Assembly: GCA_964408435.1 (NCBI GenBank)
Contig: CAYOZL010000001.1
Location: 1 to 64,000, forward strand
From: CAYOZL01 sp964408435
GTDB taxonomy: Bacteria > Bdellovibrionota_C > UBA2361 > SZUA-149 > CAYOZL01
Direction: 5' to 3'
DNA length: 64,000 nt
Under the pieces are notes generated by a model, which searched no databases, was not told the origin of the DNA, and saw only the letters and a list, made by a program, of their open reading frames with translations. Within the stretch, counting starts at the first letter, position 1; each line of letters opens with the position of its first letter. The position numbers and the translations under genes are program-made. Below are positions 7,482-16,359 of this stretch, one piece after another.

Positions 7482-10400
7482 TTACTTAACAAAACGCGAT
7501 AATTTATTTTTCGCCCTTCCAATTATAGAAAAATCACTTACCCAGCTCTGCATACCATGAATTTTCTTTGATTCATTTGCTACAGAAACCTTTAATTTAT
7601 CTATCTCATGATAAAGTGACCTAATTTCTGACCTAGTATCATTCAATGCTAAATCGTTCTCGTTATCTACACTTGATAAAGTAAAACCTACAGATAACAA
7701 AGATCTTAAACTCATATTAGTCGAAATTGCATAAGCCCATAAAAAGTCTTTTTCATCCTCACACCACTGGAGTGCCAATCCTTTTCTAACTGCCAAATCG
7801 CATAAAACTCGAAAGAAATGCTTCCTACAAGATTCAAGTTCTTTTCGATAAACATCTAAATACTTTTTAGATATAGCAGTAGTATCGAGCTTACTAATCA
7901 TATCAATCTGAGCTTCAGCACTAATCATTCTCGATTTAAGCTCATTAAATATTGTATTTGCCTCGAAAGATTTACTAGAATCCTTATTTCGCTTAAATGC
8001 TTCTAGAGCTCCGAAAATATCAGAAAAATTTTCAGAGACACAATTTGGTTGAACATAATTTAACACTGTAAGCATCTGACCTACTCTTACTTGCCTTTGA
8101 ACAAAAGAGTCTAATGCCATTTGATGATGATGATAACCTATAGCTGTTTCGAGGTATCTAAGCTCCATTCCTCTTAAACCTAAGCGATAACCAAATTCAA
8201 TGTCTTCAAAAGCAGCTAAATTAAAAGCAGTCGAGAATAGCTGCGGAGTATTTAGTAGAAAACTTCTTTTTAAAGAGACATTAGAGGTATAAAACCTATC
8301 ATAGCTAGCTATCTCTTTATGCTCCATACCAATGTAGTTAAACTGTTGACCACCTTCACCAACAATATAGTTCATTAGCCAAGTTTTATCGCAATCATCA
8401 TGCCAAGCTACATTCCCAACAAAAGCATGCTCAACTCCAGGGTATTCAGCATGAGCGTTTATATGTTCAGTAACTAAGCTTACTGATGGGATTATATCAT
8501 CACCGGTAATAAAAATTACCTTTCCACTACAATTATATATTCCTAAATTTCTAGCACTTGCAGGTCCAGGCAAACCTTGGTTATTTAATAATTTAATATT
8601 TAATTTTTCACTATAATTACTTACTAAACTTTCTACTTCCTTAAAATCTCCATAATCATTTACCAAGACTATTTCAAAATCTTCTAAACTCTTAGTTTGT
8701 TTAAGATAACCATCTAAGGTTAATTTTAAAATATCAATTCTATTCTTAGTTGGGATCAAAACAGAGAGAGAATAAGTTGAAGGATCCTTATGTTTACTTA
8801 AACTAGAATCTCTTTTAGTCTGAAAATAATGGATTGCATCTTGAAGTTTCACTGCAGCTTGATGCCAATTATATTTACTAAAAACTGCTTTCTTAGCTTT
8901 TTTACCGACTTCTTCTAGAATAGACCTATTTTGTAAAATAGATTTTAATTTATTAGATAAATCTACTGTATCAACTTCACACCAGTATGCATTTTCACTA
9001 ACAAAAGAATTTCTAGTGTCGTAACACTCTCCTACAGGAACTTCATTGTAATCTAACTCTATAAAACTTCCCTTTTCAGCATACTCAGTAACTCCACCAA
9101 AGTTTGGCATTAAGACTGGAACACCTAGAGCCATTGAATCAATAACCTTCATTCCAAAACCCTCACCTCTAAAAGGAGCAATAAGTGCATCCATTTTGGT
9201 ATAGAGCGCTATTAAATTTTCTTTTGAAATAAAAGTTTTATGCCATACAACTTTTGGGAAATTAGGATATTTAGAAATCCATTTTTCTAAATCAGTGTTT
9301 TGAGCCCCCTGCCCATAGTCTTTAATATGGATTACGACCTTATCATCTTTAGTAAAAGCATTTCCTAGGGCATTAATTAATATGTCTGTACCGTATCTAT
9401 ACAAGTCATGTGAGTTAGTCATAACAAAAAGTTGTAATTCTTTTTGCTTTGAACCTAGATGTAAATAATCACTGTAACTATCATCAATTTCAGTAGAGTA
9501 CCCCAAAGGCAAAACTCTAATATCTTCTTCTGATACTCCAATATCCAATAGAGCTTCTTTACAAAATTGTCCAACTGCTAGTTTTTTATTGGAATTATAT
9601 TTTACATGTTTATTCCACGGGTCTAAATTCTTATCATTTCTGAAACGATAATTCGTACAATAAATTTCTAAATCTAATTTACCGCTTAAATCTTGCTTTA
9701 AATAATCTTCCCAATAATGCGTAAATTTAATCTGAACTGATTTACAGCTTTGCTCTTCTTTTAACTCATTTAATCTAAATCTTTTTCCACCCTCAAAAGA
9801 GCTATCTATGCATTTAGAAGAATTAGGTAAGCTTACTTTATGATTCAGTTTATCAAATGCGAGCGCCAAATCAGCACCAGCCCAAGCAAACGCACTTTTA
9901 TTTTTTAAATCAAGAGCAAAATGCACTCCATCTCTATCTTTAGCCTCAATATCAAAGTCGTACTCACTATTATATTTATTATCGCTACTTCCAATATCTT
10001 CTAAACTACCACTATCAAAACCTTGCCAAGACTTTGAAAACAAGTTCCAATTCTCCTCGTTCTTATCTGTTCTTCCTGGAGAAGATTGACCATAGTGATA
10101 GATAGTACTAGCTGGAGTATACTTAACGATATGCCCAGATCTTCTAACTCTTAGACAAAAATCACAATCTTCATAGCCATTAATATAATTTTCATTCAAA
10201 CCGTTTAAATTTTTATAAACATCTCTATTTATAAAAACACAGGCAAAAGTAACTGCTGGCACATCTCTTACATAATTTGCTGAAGGCAAATCAGGACTAC
10301 TATGAGGATGTAAATGCCAAGGATGCCCGTCCGCATCAAAAGCAATACCACAATGATTTAATAAATTCGTTTGAGGAAAGATATGCTTATTTCCAACAAC

Positions 10401-10739
10401 TCCTACATCTCTATTTTCTTCTAGTATTTTTAAAGGCTCTTCATTCCAGCTAGGAGTAAGTAAGGTATCATTATTCAAGAGACAAATATGTCTCCCCTTT
10501 GAAAGTTCAAAACCTCTATTATTGTTATAACTATAATTTCTTCTTTGTTCGTTAGTAATGATTTTAACTTCACTACTAACTGATAGACTCTTTAGATATT
10601 TAGCAGTCTCATCAGTACTTGCATCATCAATAATAATAATTTCATAAGTACAAGTTGTATGCTTCTTGATGCTTTCTACACAAGCCTTAGTAAAATGGCA
10701 TACGTTATGAACTGGTATAATTATTGATAGATCTTTCAT
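7482..10739 (-). CDS. Three-domain glycosyltransferase (GT2-GT4-GT2)
   Basis: This very long (1085-residue) cytoplasmic enzyme shows three catalytic modules. Residues 1-250 are GT2: LSIIIPVHNVCHF, IIIDDASTDETA, LLNNDTLL and GYEDCDFCLRVR. About residues 380-650 are GT4-like with a GKDV-type loop and the donor-site block EGFGMKVIDSMALGVPVL. About 660-920 are a second GT2: LSVLIPTKNRID, VLVNDYGDFKE, FITGDDIIP and FEDIEFGYRLGLRG. The C-terminal 80 residues are coiled-coil-like. Such fusions build repeat units of surface polysaccharides in one polypeptide. The first gene of the minus-strand pair, it starts at ATG 10739 after TACTCC-like context; the AT-rich codon use matches the neighbours. Confidence 0.85.
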   Translation of the reverse strand: MKDLSIIIPVHNVCHFTKACVESIKKHTTCTYEIIIIDDASTDETAKYLKSLSVSSEVKIITNEQRRNYSYNNNRGFELSKGRHICLLNNDTLLTPSWNEEPLKILEENRDVGVVGNKHIFPQTNLLNHCGIAFDADGHPWHLHPHSSPDLPSANYVRDVPAVTFACVFINRDVYKNLNGLNENYINGYEDCDFCLRVRRSGHIVKYTPASTIYHYGQSSPGRTDKNEENWNLFSKSWQGFDSGSLEDIGSSDNKYNSEYDFDIEAKDRDGVHFALDLKNKSAFAWAGADLALAFDKLNHKVSLPNSSKCIDSSFEGGKRFRLNELKEEQSCKSVQIKFTHYWEDYLKQDLSGKLDLEIYCTNYRFRNDKNLDPWNKHVKYNSNKKLAVGQFCKEALLDIGVSEEDIRVLPLGYSTEIDDSYSDYLHLGSKQKELQLFVMTNSHDLYRYGTDILINALGNAFTKDDKVVIHIKDYGQGAQNTDLEKWISKYPNFPKVVWHKTFISKENLIALYTKMDALIAPFRGEGFGMKVIDSMALGVPVLMPNFGGVTEYAEKGSFIELDYNEVPVGECYDTRNSFVSENAYWCEVDTVDLSNKLKSILQNRSILEEVGKKAKKAVFSKYNWHQAAVKLQDAIHYFQTKRDSSLSKHKDPSTYSLSVLIPTKNRIDILKLTLDGYLKQTKSLEDFEIVLVNDYGDFKEVESLVSNYSEKLNIKLLNNQGLPGPASARNLGIYNCSGKVIFITGDDIIPSVSLVTEHINAHAEYPGVEHAFVGNVAWHDDCDKTWLMNYIVGEGGQQFNYIGMEHKEIASYDRFYTSNVSLKRSFLLNTPQLFSTAFNLAAFEDIEFGYRLGLRGMELRYLETAIGYHHHQMALDSFVQRQVRVGQMLTVLNYVQPNCVSENFSDIFGALEAFKRNKDSSKSFEANTIFNELKSRMISAEAQIDMISKLDTTAISKKYLDVYRKELESCRKHFFRVLCDLAVRKGLALQWCEDEKDFLWAYAISTNMSLRSLLSVGFTLSSVDNENDLALNDTRSEIRSLYHEIDKLKVSVANESKKIHGMQSWVSDFSIIGRAKNKLSRFVK

Positions 10740-10954
10740 TTACTCCCCTATTCCCCATAGGTTTTATCATTTATTTGCAGAATTTAAAAGCTCAGTAATT
10801 TTAGTAAATTAAATAGTTTACAATTTACTGCTTTAGTGTGTTTCTAACAACTAGAAAGAATACTGTAATAAAATATTCATAGGTAGTAGCTTATCCGTCT
10901 CATAAAAAGACAAATGTCTTAAGAAGTTATTATAAACTAATTTAAAGGTATAAA

Positions 10955-11299
10955 ATGAAGATAAACATAAAATCGATTTCTCTAGCTCTTTTTTCATCCC
11001 TAGCGGTAACTACTCTATATGCTAGCAATTCACTTGCAGATCATCATGAATGTTGTTCAGAAAAAGAAAATCAAGAATGTGAGAAAGAAACTTGCAATGA
11101 AGAAGCTGCTGAAAAAACCATGAAAGACGGTAAAGAAATGGCTGAGAAAAGCATGAAAAGTATGAAAGATACAGTAGATGTAAAGTCTGGAATGGAAAAG
11201 AAAATTAATGAAGCAAAGCAAGCTATCGCTGGCAAAGCAAATAGTGCAGTAAATTCTGCTACTGGCTCAATTGTTCCTAGCGTACCAGGCCTTAAATAA
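10955..11299 (+). CDS. Small secreted Cys/His-headed, Lys/Glu-rich protein
   Basis: The 114-residue product has a clear Sec signal (residues 1-28, MKINIKSISLALFSSLAVTT...SLA) and a mature N-terminus DHHECC with two more cysteines in the next twenty residues. A repetitive, charged helical part (KEMAEKSMKSMKDT) and a neutral glycine/serine-rich tail follow. The HHECC cluster could bind metal or form disulphides in the periplasm; this is inference. I do not recognise a family. The start has an AAAGG ribosome site 7 bases upstream, and a strong terminator follows, so it is a single-gene unit. Confidence 0.8.
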   Translation: MKINIKSISLALFSSLAVTTLYASNSLADHHECCSEKENQECEKETCNEEAAEKTMKDGKEMAEKSMKSMKDTVDVKSGMEKKINEAKQAIAGKANSAVNSATGSIVPSVPGLK

Positions 11300-11322
11300 A
11301 TCTCTAATAAAGATTTAAACTT

Positions 11323-11353
11323 ACGGGAGGAATGTAACTCCTCCTGTTTTTTC
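11323..11353 (+). terminator. Rho-independent terminator
   Basis: A 9-bp stem, ACGGGAGGA (11323-11331) with TCCTCCTGT (11339-11347), loop ATGTAAC, is followed directly by a T-run. It ends the small secreted gene at 10955. Confidence 0.85.
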
Positions 11354-11378
11354 TTATTTCTTCAACTAAAAAAATCGC

Positions 11379-12335
11379 CTACAAATTACCTAGCAACTTA
11401 GCCCAAGAAACTATTGTTCTTCTTTGTAGTTTCTCTTTTTCAGTTAATTCATACCTATTTTTTTCGGCTAGATAACCTAGGTGAGAGTTTAATTTTACTA
11501 ATCTTGATAAAGACAAGCTTTTCACAGTTTCCATACCACCTTCAGACTTTAATTTATCATCTATACTTAGACTCACTGTAGCAAGCAAATCATCCATAAA
11601 GTAATTTGCAAACTCTTGCTCTGAATGAGTCTCAACAAAACTCTTCATCTCTTCTTGATTCTCAGCAAAGTATGCTTTAATAGCATCATTTAACTCTGTT
11701 TTAAAAACTGGCATTATATCAACTACACTATTTATTTTTTCTTTTGCAACTGAATTTAGCTCAGGAAGTATTTTTGCAATATTAGAAACCATACTCTTAG
11801 TATTCTCAGGAGCTGTGCTAATTAAATCAGATTCAAATGCTGCAAGATGACCAGGCAAACTAATATCTATTTCATTTGCAACAACTGTTGCTATACCCTC
11901 TGTATCGAAAAATACGTTTTCAACTGAAGAAACCATAGCTGATAGGTATATTGATAATACCAAAAGCGCTAAACCTCCCCATTTCCAAACTTTTTCAGTT
12001 ACAACTTTATTGTCGCTTATTTGTTTAGATAAAAAATCTTCGCTCATGCTCAAGGCCCTTTGTCCTTGTGAAACTTTAGGCTCCATCGGCTTAGCAGGCT
12101 TAATCATTTGCTGCTCTATTTTCTTACTCTTAGTTTTTTTGCTCTCTACCTTCTTTTTAACTTTCTTTGTTTTAGTCTTATTGCTAGCACTTTTACTACT
12201 TGCAGTTTTCTTCTTAGTAGATTTCTTATTGCTTTTTTTAGTCTTTTTTGTTGGCTTCTTTACAGCTTTCTTTACGGCTTTCTTCGTTTCTAGCTTTTCT
12301 TGTAAATTTTCTGTCTCTATATTTTCAGTGCTCAT
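11379..12335 (-). CDS. Membrane-anchored protein with lysine-rich cytoplasmic tail
   Basis: The 318-residue protein starts with about 80 residues that are mostly lysine with threonine, serine and alanine (KKAVKKPTKKTKKS), like the tails of histone-H1-like bacterial proteins. There is a single membrane segment at about 118-138 (WGGLALLVLSIYLSAMV), then an external, acidic and helical domain of about 175 residues. The topology would place the basic tail in the cytoplasm, where it might touch DNA, RNA or acidic phospholipid. I know no family for it. Its layout matches the next gene upstream in the operon (12387-13049), and the two external domains share a spaced ILP...L..A...E pattern, so they may be paralogues. 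Confidence 0.8.
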   Translation of the reverse strand: MSTENIETENLQEKLETKKAVKKAVKKPTKKTKKSNKKSTKKKTASSKSASNKTKTKKVKKKVESKKTKSKKIEQQMIKPAKPMEPKVSQGQRALSMSEDFLSKQISDNKVVTEKVWKWGGLALLVLSIYLSAMVSSVENVFFDTEGIATVVANEIDISLPGHLAAFESDLISTAPENTKSMVSNIAKILPELNSVAKEKINSVVDIMPVFKTELNDAIKAYFAENQEEMKSFVETHSEQEFANYFMDDLLATVSLSIDDKLKSEGGMETVKSLSLSRLVKLNSHLGYLAEKNRYELTEKEKLQRRTIVSWAKLLGNL

Positions 12336-12386
12336 TATTCTTCCTCTGTTTTATTTTCTATAGTATTTTGCGCCTACTATTCTGTG

Positions 12387-13049
12387 TTACTTAGTCGTGC
12401 TAATTAATTCTTCACCAACTACTTGCATAGACAAACCAATTGCTTCATTTAGGGATACTTTTTCAGAAACATCAGGCTCTGACTCAATAACATCACCTAA
12501 TGAGTTAGCAATTTTTAAAGCTTGTTTTTGATGTTTAGAAAAATTACTTTTTACAAAACTCTTATAAGCATTCAATGCAGCTAAAGTATAAGAATTTGAA
12601 ATATTCTCAGAGCTCTCCTTGCTTAGAATTTTATTTAATTCTTTTTCCAAAGTCTCTTCTTGGCTTAAGGCGATATCAAAAAGTTCTTTTTTTATTTGTG
12701 GGTATTTTCCTTGAGCAAAAGAATTCAAGTCGGTCATTTCTTTTGATATCTCTTCTTCAATAACTGGCCATTCATTAGTTAGCGCTTCCTGAAGATTCGC
12801 TGTATAAATTGGCAAAATATTTGAACTAGATTTTTTTACATCTTCAAGATACCTATCTGAGTTTGCTAAAACCAAATTAGATACTTTTTGAGAGATTTCT
12901 GGAACAGCATTTTTAGCAAAGCTTTTAGCAGAGCTAATAGCGATTAAAGTAAAAAAAGCGATAATACAAACAGAGCTAAGCGCAATTACTATTTTTGCTT
13001 TATTTTTATCAGAAATAGATTGTTTGTATTCATTAATTAAGTCAGCCAT
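12387..13049 (-). CDS. Single-span membrane protein of unknown function, pair partner of the lysine-rich gene
   Basis: The 220-residue product has a short cytoplasmic N-terminus with two lysines before a membrane segment (about residues 20-40, IVIALSSVCIIAFFTLIAI). A helical external domain follows with an ILPIYTANLQEAL block. The downstream gene (11379-12335) has the same order: tail, one span, and an external domain with a comparable ILP...L block. The two lie on one strand 51 bases apart and are probably co-transcribed. No enzyme motif is visible. A role in the envelope is as far as the sequence goes. Confidence 0.75.
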   Translation of the reverse strand: MADLINEYKQSISDKNKAKIVIALSSVCIIAFFTLIAISSAKSFAKNAVPEISQKVSNLVLANSDRYLEDVKKSSSNILPIYTANLQEALTNEWPVIEEEISKEMTDLNSFAQGKYPQIKKELFDIALSQEETLEKELNKILSKESSENISNSYTLAALNAYKSFVKSNFSKHQKQALKIANSLGDVIESEPDVSEKVSLNEAIGLSMQVVGEELISTTK

Positions 13050-13202
13050 TTTTATCCCCTAGAAATCAGTTACATCTAATTGATGTTAGTAAATGGGCTA
13101 AAGTTGCGGATATTAGTAAGTGATTGAAATTCTAATAAAATTGTACGTTTTTTAGGTTTAAAAAATAAATACATTTGCAAAGAGATATATAAAAACACAA
13201 AT

Positions 13203-13232
13203 CGGAGCCTCGTAAAAAGTAACGAGGCTCCG
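13203..13232 (-). terminator. Strong hairpin, terminator of the isomerase-like gene
   Basis: A perfect 11-bp stem, CGGAGCCTCGT (13203-13213) with ACGAGGCTCCG (13222-13232), has an 8-base loop. On the minus strand it is followed by ATTTGTGTTTTTAT, a fair T-tract. It closes the gene ending at 13257. Confidence 0.8.
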
Positions 13233-13256
13233 AGGGAACTCTGAACTCAAGGTTAA

Positions 13257-14244
13257 TTAGCTAACGAACCGTTCAATGAATTTCAGTGTAGAAACTATTG
13301 GTTCGGCAGGATCGTTCTCCTCCCAGTTTGGTGGATTAGGAAGACCTTCGAGACCTGAATCAAGAATGATGTTGGCCGAACCGTTCATCACTTCAATATC
13401 AACACAGCCTTCAAAACCGTTTTCCAATGCTGTAGTCATAAAATCTTCGATTGGAAGCTCTTGACCATCGATACCAGGCTTAAGTGGATGGCTTCTCGAG
13501 TAGTCGACTGAGACGTGTAACGCATGTACGTATCCGCCTTTTACTGCTTGACCAAACTCAGCCAACAGTTCTTTTTCTGGAATAGCATTACCACCAAAAG
13601 CGACATCCATCTTTGGTCGATTCTTCTTGCGTGGATAGAGCAGATGGGCACTGTCAATAGTGGCACCAACTTTGATCCTCTGCCCACGTTTATGAAGTTG
13701 GTCGCGAACTCTATCTATCAATCGAATCAAGACTGAGAGATTGTTAACTGTTCTTAGTTCATGAGGACTCAACATCTCAAACGTGATACAACTCCCATCA
13801 GGAGTCTCATCAAGTCCATCCGTGATAGCCGTTAGCTGTCTGGTGAATGAAAACTTTTAGCTCCTCTCCCTTAAGAGGAGCTTTGCCAACATTGTGCCTC
13901 CACGCTTCTGGTAAAAGCATCAAATGCGGTGATTCCAAATGATCTGCGAACGACATCTGCTTACGCAGAAAATCCAAAAAAGCGTGACGCTGAGTAATAG
14001 GATCAACATCAGGATCCGTAAAAGCAACTGGAATCACGTCGAGCCCCTCTGCTTTGATCATCTCACCAACAGAAAGAGAAGCTCCAAGTTTCTCTTCACC
14101 TACATCAAATGGTAAAGACCATTGCATAAGGTCAGGAAACTGCCTCTTAACTTCCTCTAACACATTGAGAACGTCTTCACGAAACGCATCAAAGGTTGCA
14201 GTGAATGGAAATCCACCGAAACGAATTTTAGACTTACTGTTCAT
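13257..14244 (-). pseudogene. Sugar-phosphate isomerase/epimerase-like gene split by a +1 frameshift
   Basis: Two adjacent minus-strand frames together read as one TIM-barrel protein of the xylose-isomerase-like/AP endonuclease 2 kind. The first (14244 down to a TGA at 13810) begins MNSKSKIRFGGFPFTATF and ends NGYHGWT. The second continues in the +1 frame as DETPDGSCITFEMLSPHE, then GATIDSAHLL, HALHVSVDYS and FEGCVDIEVMN. Glutamate, aspartate and histidine in these blocks sit where the family binds metal. Removing one T at ACT-TGA joins them. Either the gene is broken, the sequence has a 1-base error, or a programmed shift occurs at ACU UGA. The start at 14244 is a family-length choice. G+C is clearly higher than in the surroundings, which suggests transfer. 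Confidence 0.7.
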
Positions 14245-14335
14245 TATTCTTTTTGTCCTGATACTAAACAAGTACTTGAGGAAAAACACCTCATTCGCTG
14301 GCAACCTTGCCAACTAAAACGCCGTTATATCTCTT

Positions 14336-14366
14336 TGCGTTTTTAGTTTTGATAACCAAAAACGCA
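14336..14366. repeat. Inverted repeat between genes
   Basis: TGCGTTTTT (14336-14344) and AAAAACGCA (14358-14366) are perfect complements with a 13-base loop. On the plus strand a T-rich stretch follows. It lies between the isomerase-like gene and the IHF operon; function unclear. Confidence 0.5.
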
Positions 14367-14405
14367 ATAAATTTATTTTTTTTAATTAATTATTTAAAAA
14401 ATCAA

Positions 14406-14424
14406 TCTCTTTTGAAAAAAGAGA
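14406..14424 (-). terminator. Terminator-like hairpin of the IHF-like operon
   Basis: TCTCTTTT (14406-14413) pairs with AAAAGAGA (14417-14424). On the minus strand TTGATTTTTT follows. It lies about 17 bases past the stop of the 87-residue gene. The stem is AT-rich, so strength is doubtful. Confidence 0.5.
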
Positions 14425-14440
14425 AAAATAAATAGAAAAA

Positions 14441-14704
14441 CTACTTCAATCCGTAAAGAGTCCAACTAAAACTACTTAGTAAACCAAAATTTTCTACTTC
14501 TTTTTGGCCATTATCTTTACTAAGTAAAATATTCCAACCCTTATCAGGGCTAGATTGAGCTCCTTTGGAATCTAGAGCAATGATTTCATCTTCAGTTGTT
14601 TTGACGATATCTAGACCCGCAGATCTTTTATCCCAACTATGCGGCTTTTTACCTGGCCCATACCTAGAAGATAGAATTTCTGAAACTGTAATTCTTTTTG
14701 TCAC
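14441..14704 (-). CDS. Small conserved-looking protein downstream of the IHF-like gene
   Basis: This 87-residue product, hydrophilic, begins MTKRITVSEILSSRYG. It contains GPGKKPHSWDKRSAGLDIV and ends with an aromatic FSWTLYGLK. There is no signal peptide or membrane span. I do not recognise it. The gene follows the IHF-like gene by only 11 bases and shares its strand, so a common transcript is likely. The start codon and length look sound, and it sits between two ordinary genes. It may be a DNA-associated or regulatory small protein, but nothing in the sequence shows that. Confidence 0.65.
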   Translation of the reverse strand: MTKRITVSEILSSRYGPGKKPHSWDKRSAGLDIVKTTEDEIIALDSKGAQSSPDKGWNILLSKDNGQKEVENFGLLSSFSWTLYGLK

Positions 14705-14715
14705 TTGGTGTTGTT

Positions 14716-15009
14716 CTATTCTGGTGTTGAAACTGAGCTATTTAATCTTTCTCTTAACTCCTTACCAAGCTTGAATGCTGGAAGTCTTTTAGGCTCTACT
14801 TTAATTTTTTCACCTGTTTTAGGATTTCTTCCCCAATAGCTTTTATAATCTTTAACTGTAAAACTTCCAAAGCCACGGATTTCAATTCTTTTTCCAGTAA
14901 CTAATGAAACTCTCATTTTCTCGAACATTAAATTCACGATATCTTCTGCTTGCAGACTGCCCATACTAGATTTTATTGCTAATCTTTCTATTAATTCTGA
15001 TTTATTCAT
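14716..15009 (-). CDS. ihfB: Integration host factor/HU-family DNA-bending protein, IhfB-like
   Basis: The 97-residue protein is a nucleoid-associated protein that bends DNA as a dimer. It begins MNKSELIERLA, as in E. coli IhfB, then has RIEIRGFGSF and the DNA-binding arm GRNPKTGEKIKV with the intercalating proline in the RNP motif, and ends LGKELRERLN. A HU identity cannot be excluded because the two families differ little, but the sum of the N-terminus and RGFGSF favours the beta subunit of IHF. No alpha-subunit gene is in the window. Confidence 0.85.
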   Translation of the reverse strand: MNKSELIERLAIKSSMGSLQAEDIVNLMFEKMRVSLVTGKRIEIRGFGSFTVKDYKSYWGRNPKTGEKIKVEPKRLPAFKLGKELRERLNSSVSTPE

Positions 15010-15248
15010 TTTTTATAAACACTCTTTAAATTATTACTTTATAGATTTAGTAAAATCTCAACCTGAACTTCAAACTAAACTTCAAATCCAACAGCCTAAG
15101 GTAATCTTAAAATTCAGACTTAATTAAGATACACATAACACATAAGTATTACAACGGTTTATATAAACTTATACATAAAATTTTCTTAAAAAGGAAATTA
15201 GAATAAAAGTTAGTAAAGCTTTGGGTAATTATAGTCTAAACAATACTC

Positions 15249-16169
15249 TTAATGAATATGCTGATGAGAATCAGCTCTAGCTAATATATCATTTAGTTTA
15301 GAATTAACCTTGAAACGTGGTTTCTTCTTGGCATAACGATTTAATAAAGGCACAGGATCAACTACTACATATCTTCCTAAGTTATCTTTTGTTCTAACTT
15401 CAAAATGTAAATGAGAACCACTACTTCTTCCAGTAGAACCAACAGAAGCTATTTTTTGCCCTCTAGTTACTCTTTGTCCTTTTTTCACATAAAGCTTATT
15501 TGCATGAGCATAAAGTGTGTAGAGTCCCTTCTCGCCCTTTACAATTACAGTTCTTCCAAAACCTCTTAATCCTGAACCAGAATAAGCGACTACTCCATTA
15601 TGAGCAGAATAAATTGGCGTTCCTCTTTTTGCACTAATATCTATTCCATGGTGGAACTTCTTCCCTCTTTGACCAAAGCCTGAAGTATACTTACCTGTTC
15701 TAATAGGCCATCCGATTCTAGCTGCTTTTTTCTTTTTAACAGCTTTTGGCTTTCTGACGAGAATTCTATTACTAGTAGCGCCTAATTGAGTATTATTTCT
15801 TTTAATTTTATTTAAACTATGCTCCCCGTGGCTAGCATGATTAAACTCAGCTTTCTCAAAATTAAAATCGGTACTACTAAAGTTCTTAGCAAAATCAGCA
15901 GAAGTATTTGGAATCCTTAACCATACACCTACTCTTAAATTTTTTGGATTATGAAGATGATTAGTAACTGTGATAACACTTGGATCGACTTGAAACTTCT
16001 TTGCAATCTTTAGTAAAGAATCTCCAGGCTGAACTTTATAAGCTGTAAAGCCTGAGCTTCTTGCTAGATTATCCAATCCATTGCTTCTATACTTCCTAGA
16101 GCTACAGCTTAGGAAAAAGCAACAAACAAGAATTAACGTAATTAAAATTTTGATATAATACTTCATCAA
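15249..16169 (-). CDS. LysM and M23-peptidase lipoprotein
   Basis: The 306-residue envelope protein is anchored as a lipoprotein: residues 1-22 form a signal with the lipobox ending in a cysteine (LILVCCFFLSCSS). A LysM domain at about 43-88 (YKVQPGDSLLKIAKKF) binds peptidoglycan. The M23 domain at about 170-290 has the metal ligands in HHGIDISA, the short YAHANKL block and the SGSHLHFEVR motif, so it is probably catalytic. The architecture is that of NlpD-type factors, but those usually lack the metal ligands, so an endopeptidase is the safer call. A second ATG follows at codon 2. Confidence 0.88.
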   Translation of the reverse strand: MMKYYIKILITLILVCCFFLSCSSRKYRSNGLDNLARSSGFTAYKVQPGDSLLKIAKKFQVDPSVITVTNHLHNPKNLRVGVWLRIPNTSADFAKNFSSTDFNFEKAEFNHASHGEHSLNKIKRNNTQLGATSNRILVRKPKAVKKKKAARIGWPIRTGKYTSGFGQRGKKFHHGIDISAKRGTPIYSAHNGVVAYSGSGLRGFGRTVIVKGEKGLYTLYAHANKLYVKKGQRVTRGQKIASVGSTGRSSGSHLHFEVRTKDNLGRYVVVDPVPLLNRYAKKKPRFKVNSKLNDILARADSHQHIH

Positions 16170-16359
16170 TTATGCACCTTACTAAAAGTAAGATGCAATA
16201 AAACACTCTACCTGGCAAAAGAAAATAGCAATTATTTACTGCTGTTTATAAAAATATAGATTATTAAGTACATTAGAGCTGCGCACTTTAAGTTACCTAA
16301 AGTAATAATGCTTAATTTCTTAAGCTTTAGCTATCTAGAACAATGCATAAAACAGCAAA

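Noticed and set aside
12010..12363. A leucine/phenylalanine-rich plus-strand frame
   Set aside because: It is the antisense shadow of the lysine-rich tail of the 318-residue gene: AAA/AAG on one strand reads as TTT/CTT on the other.
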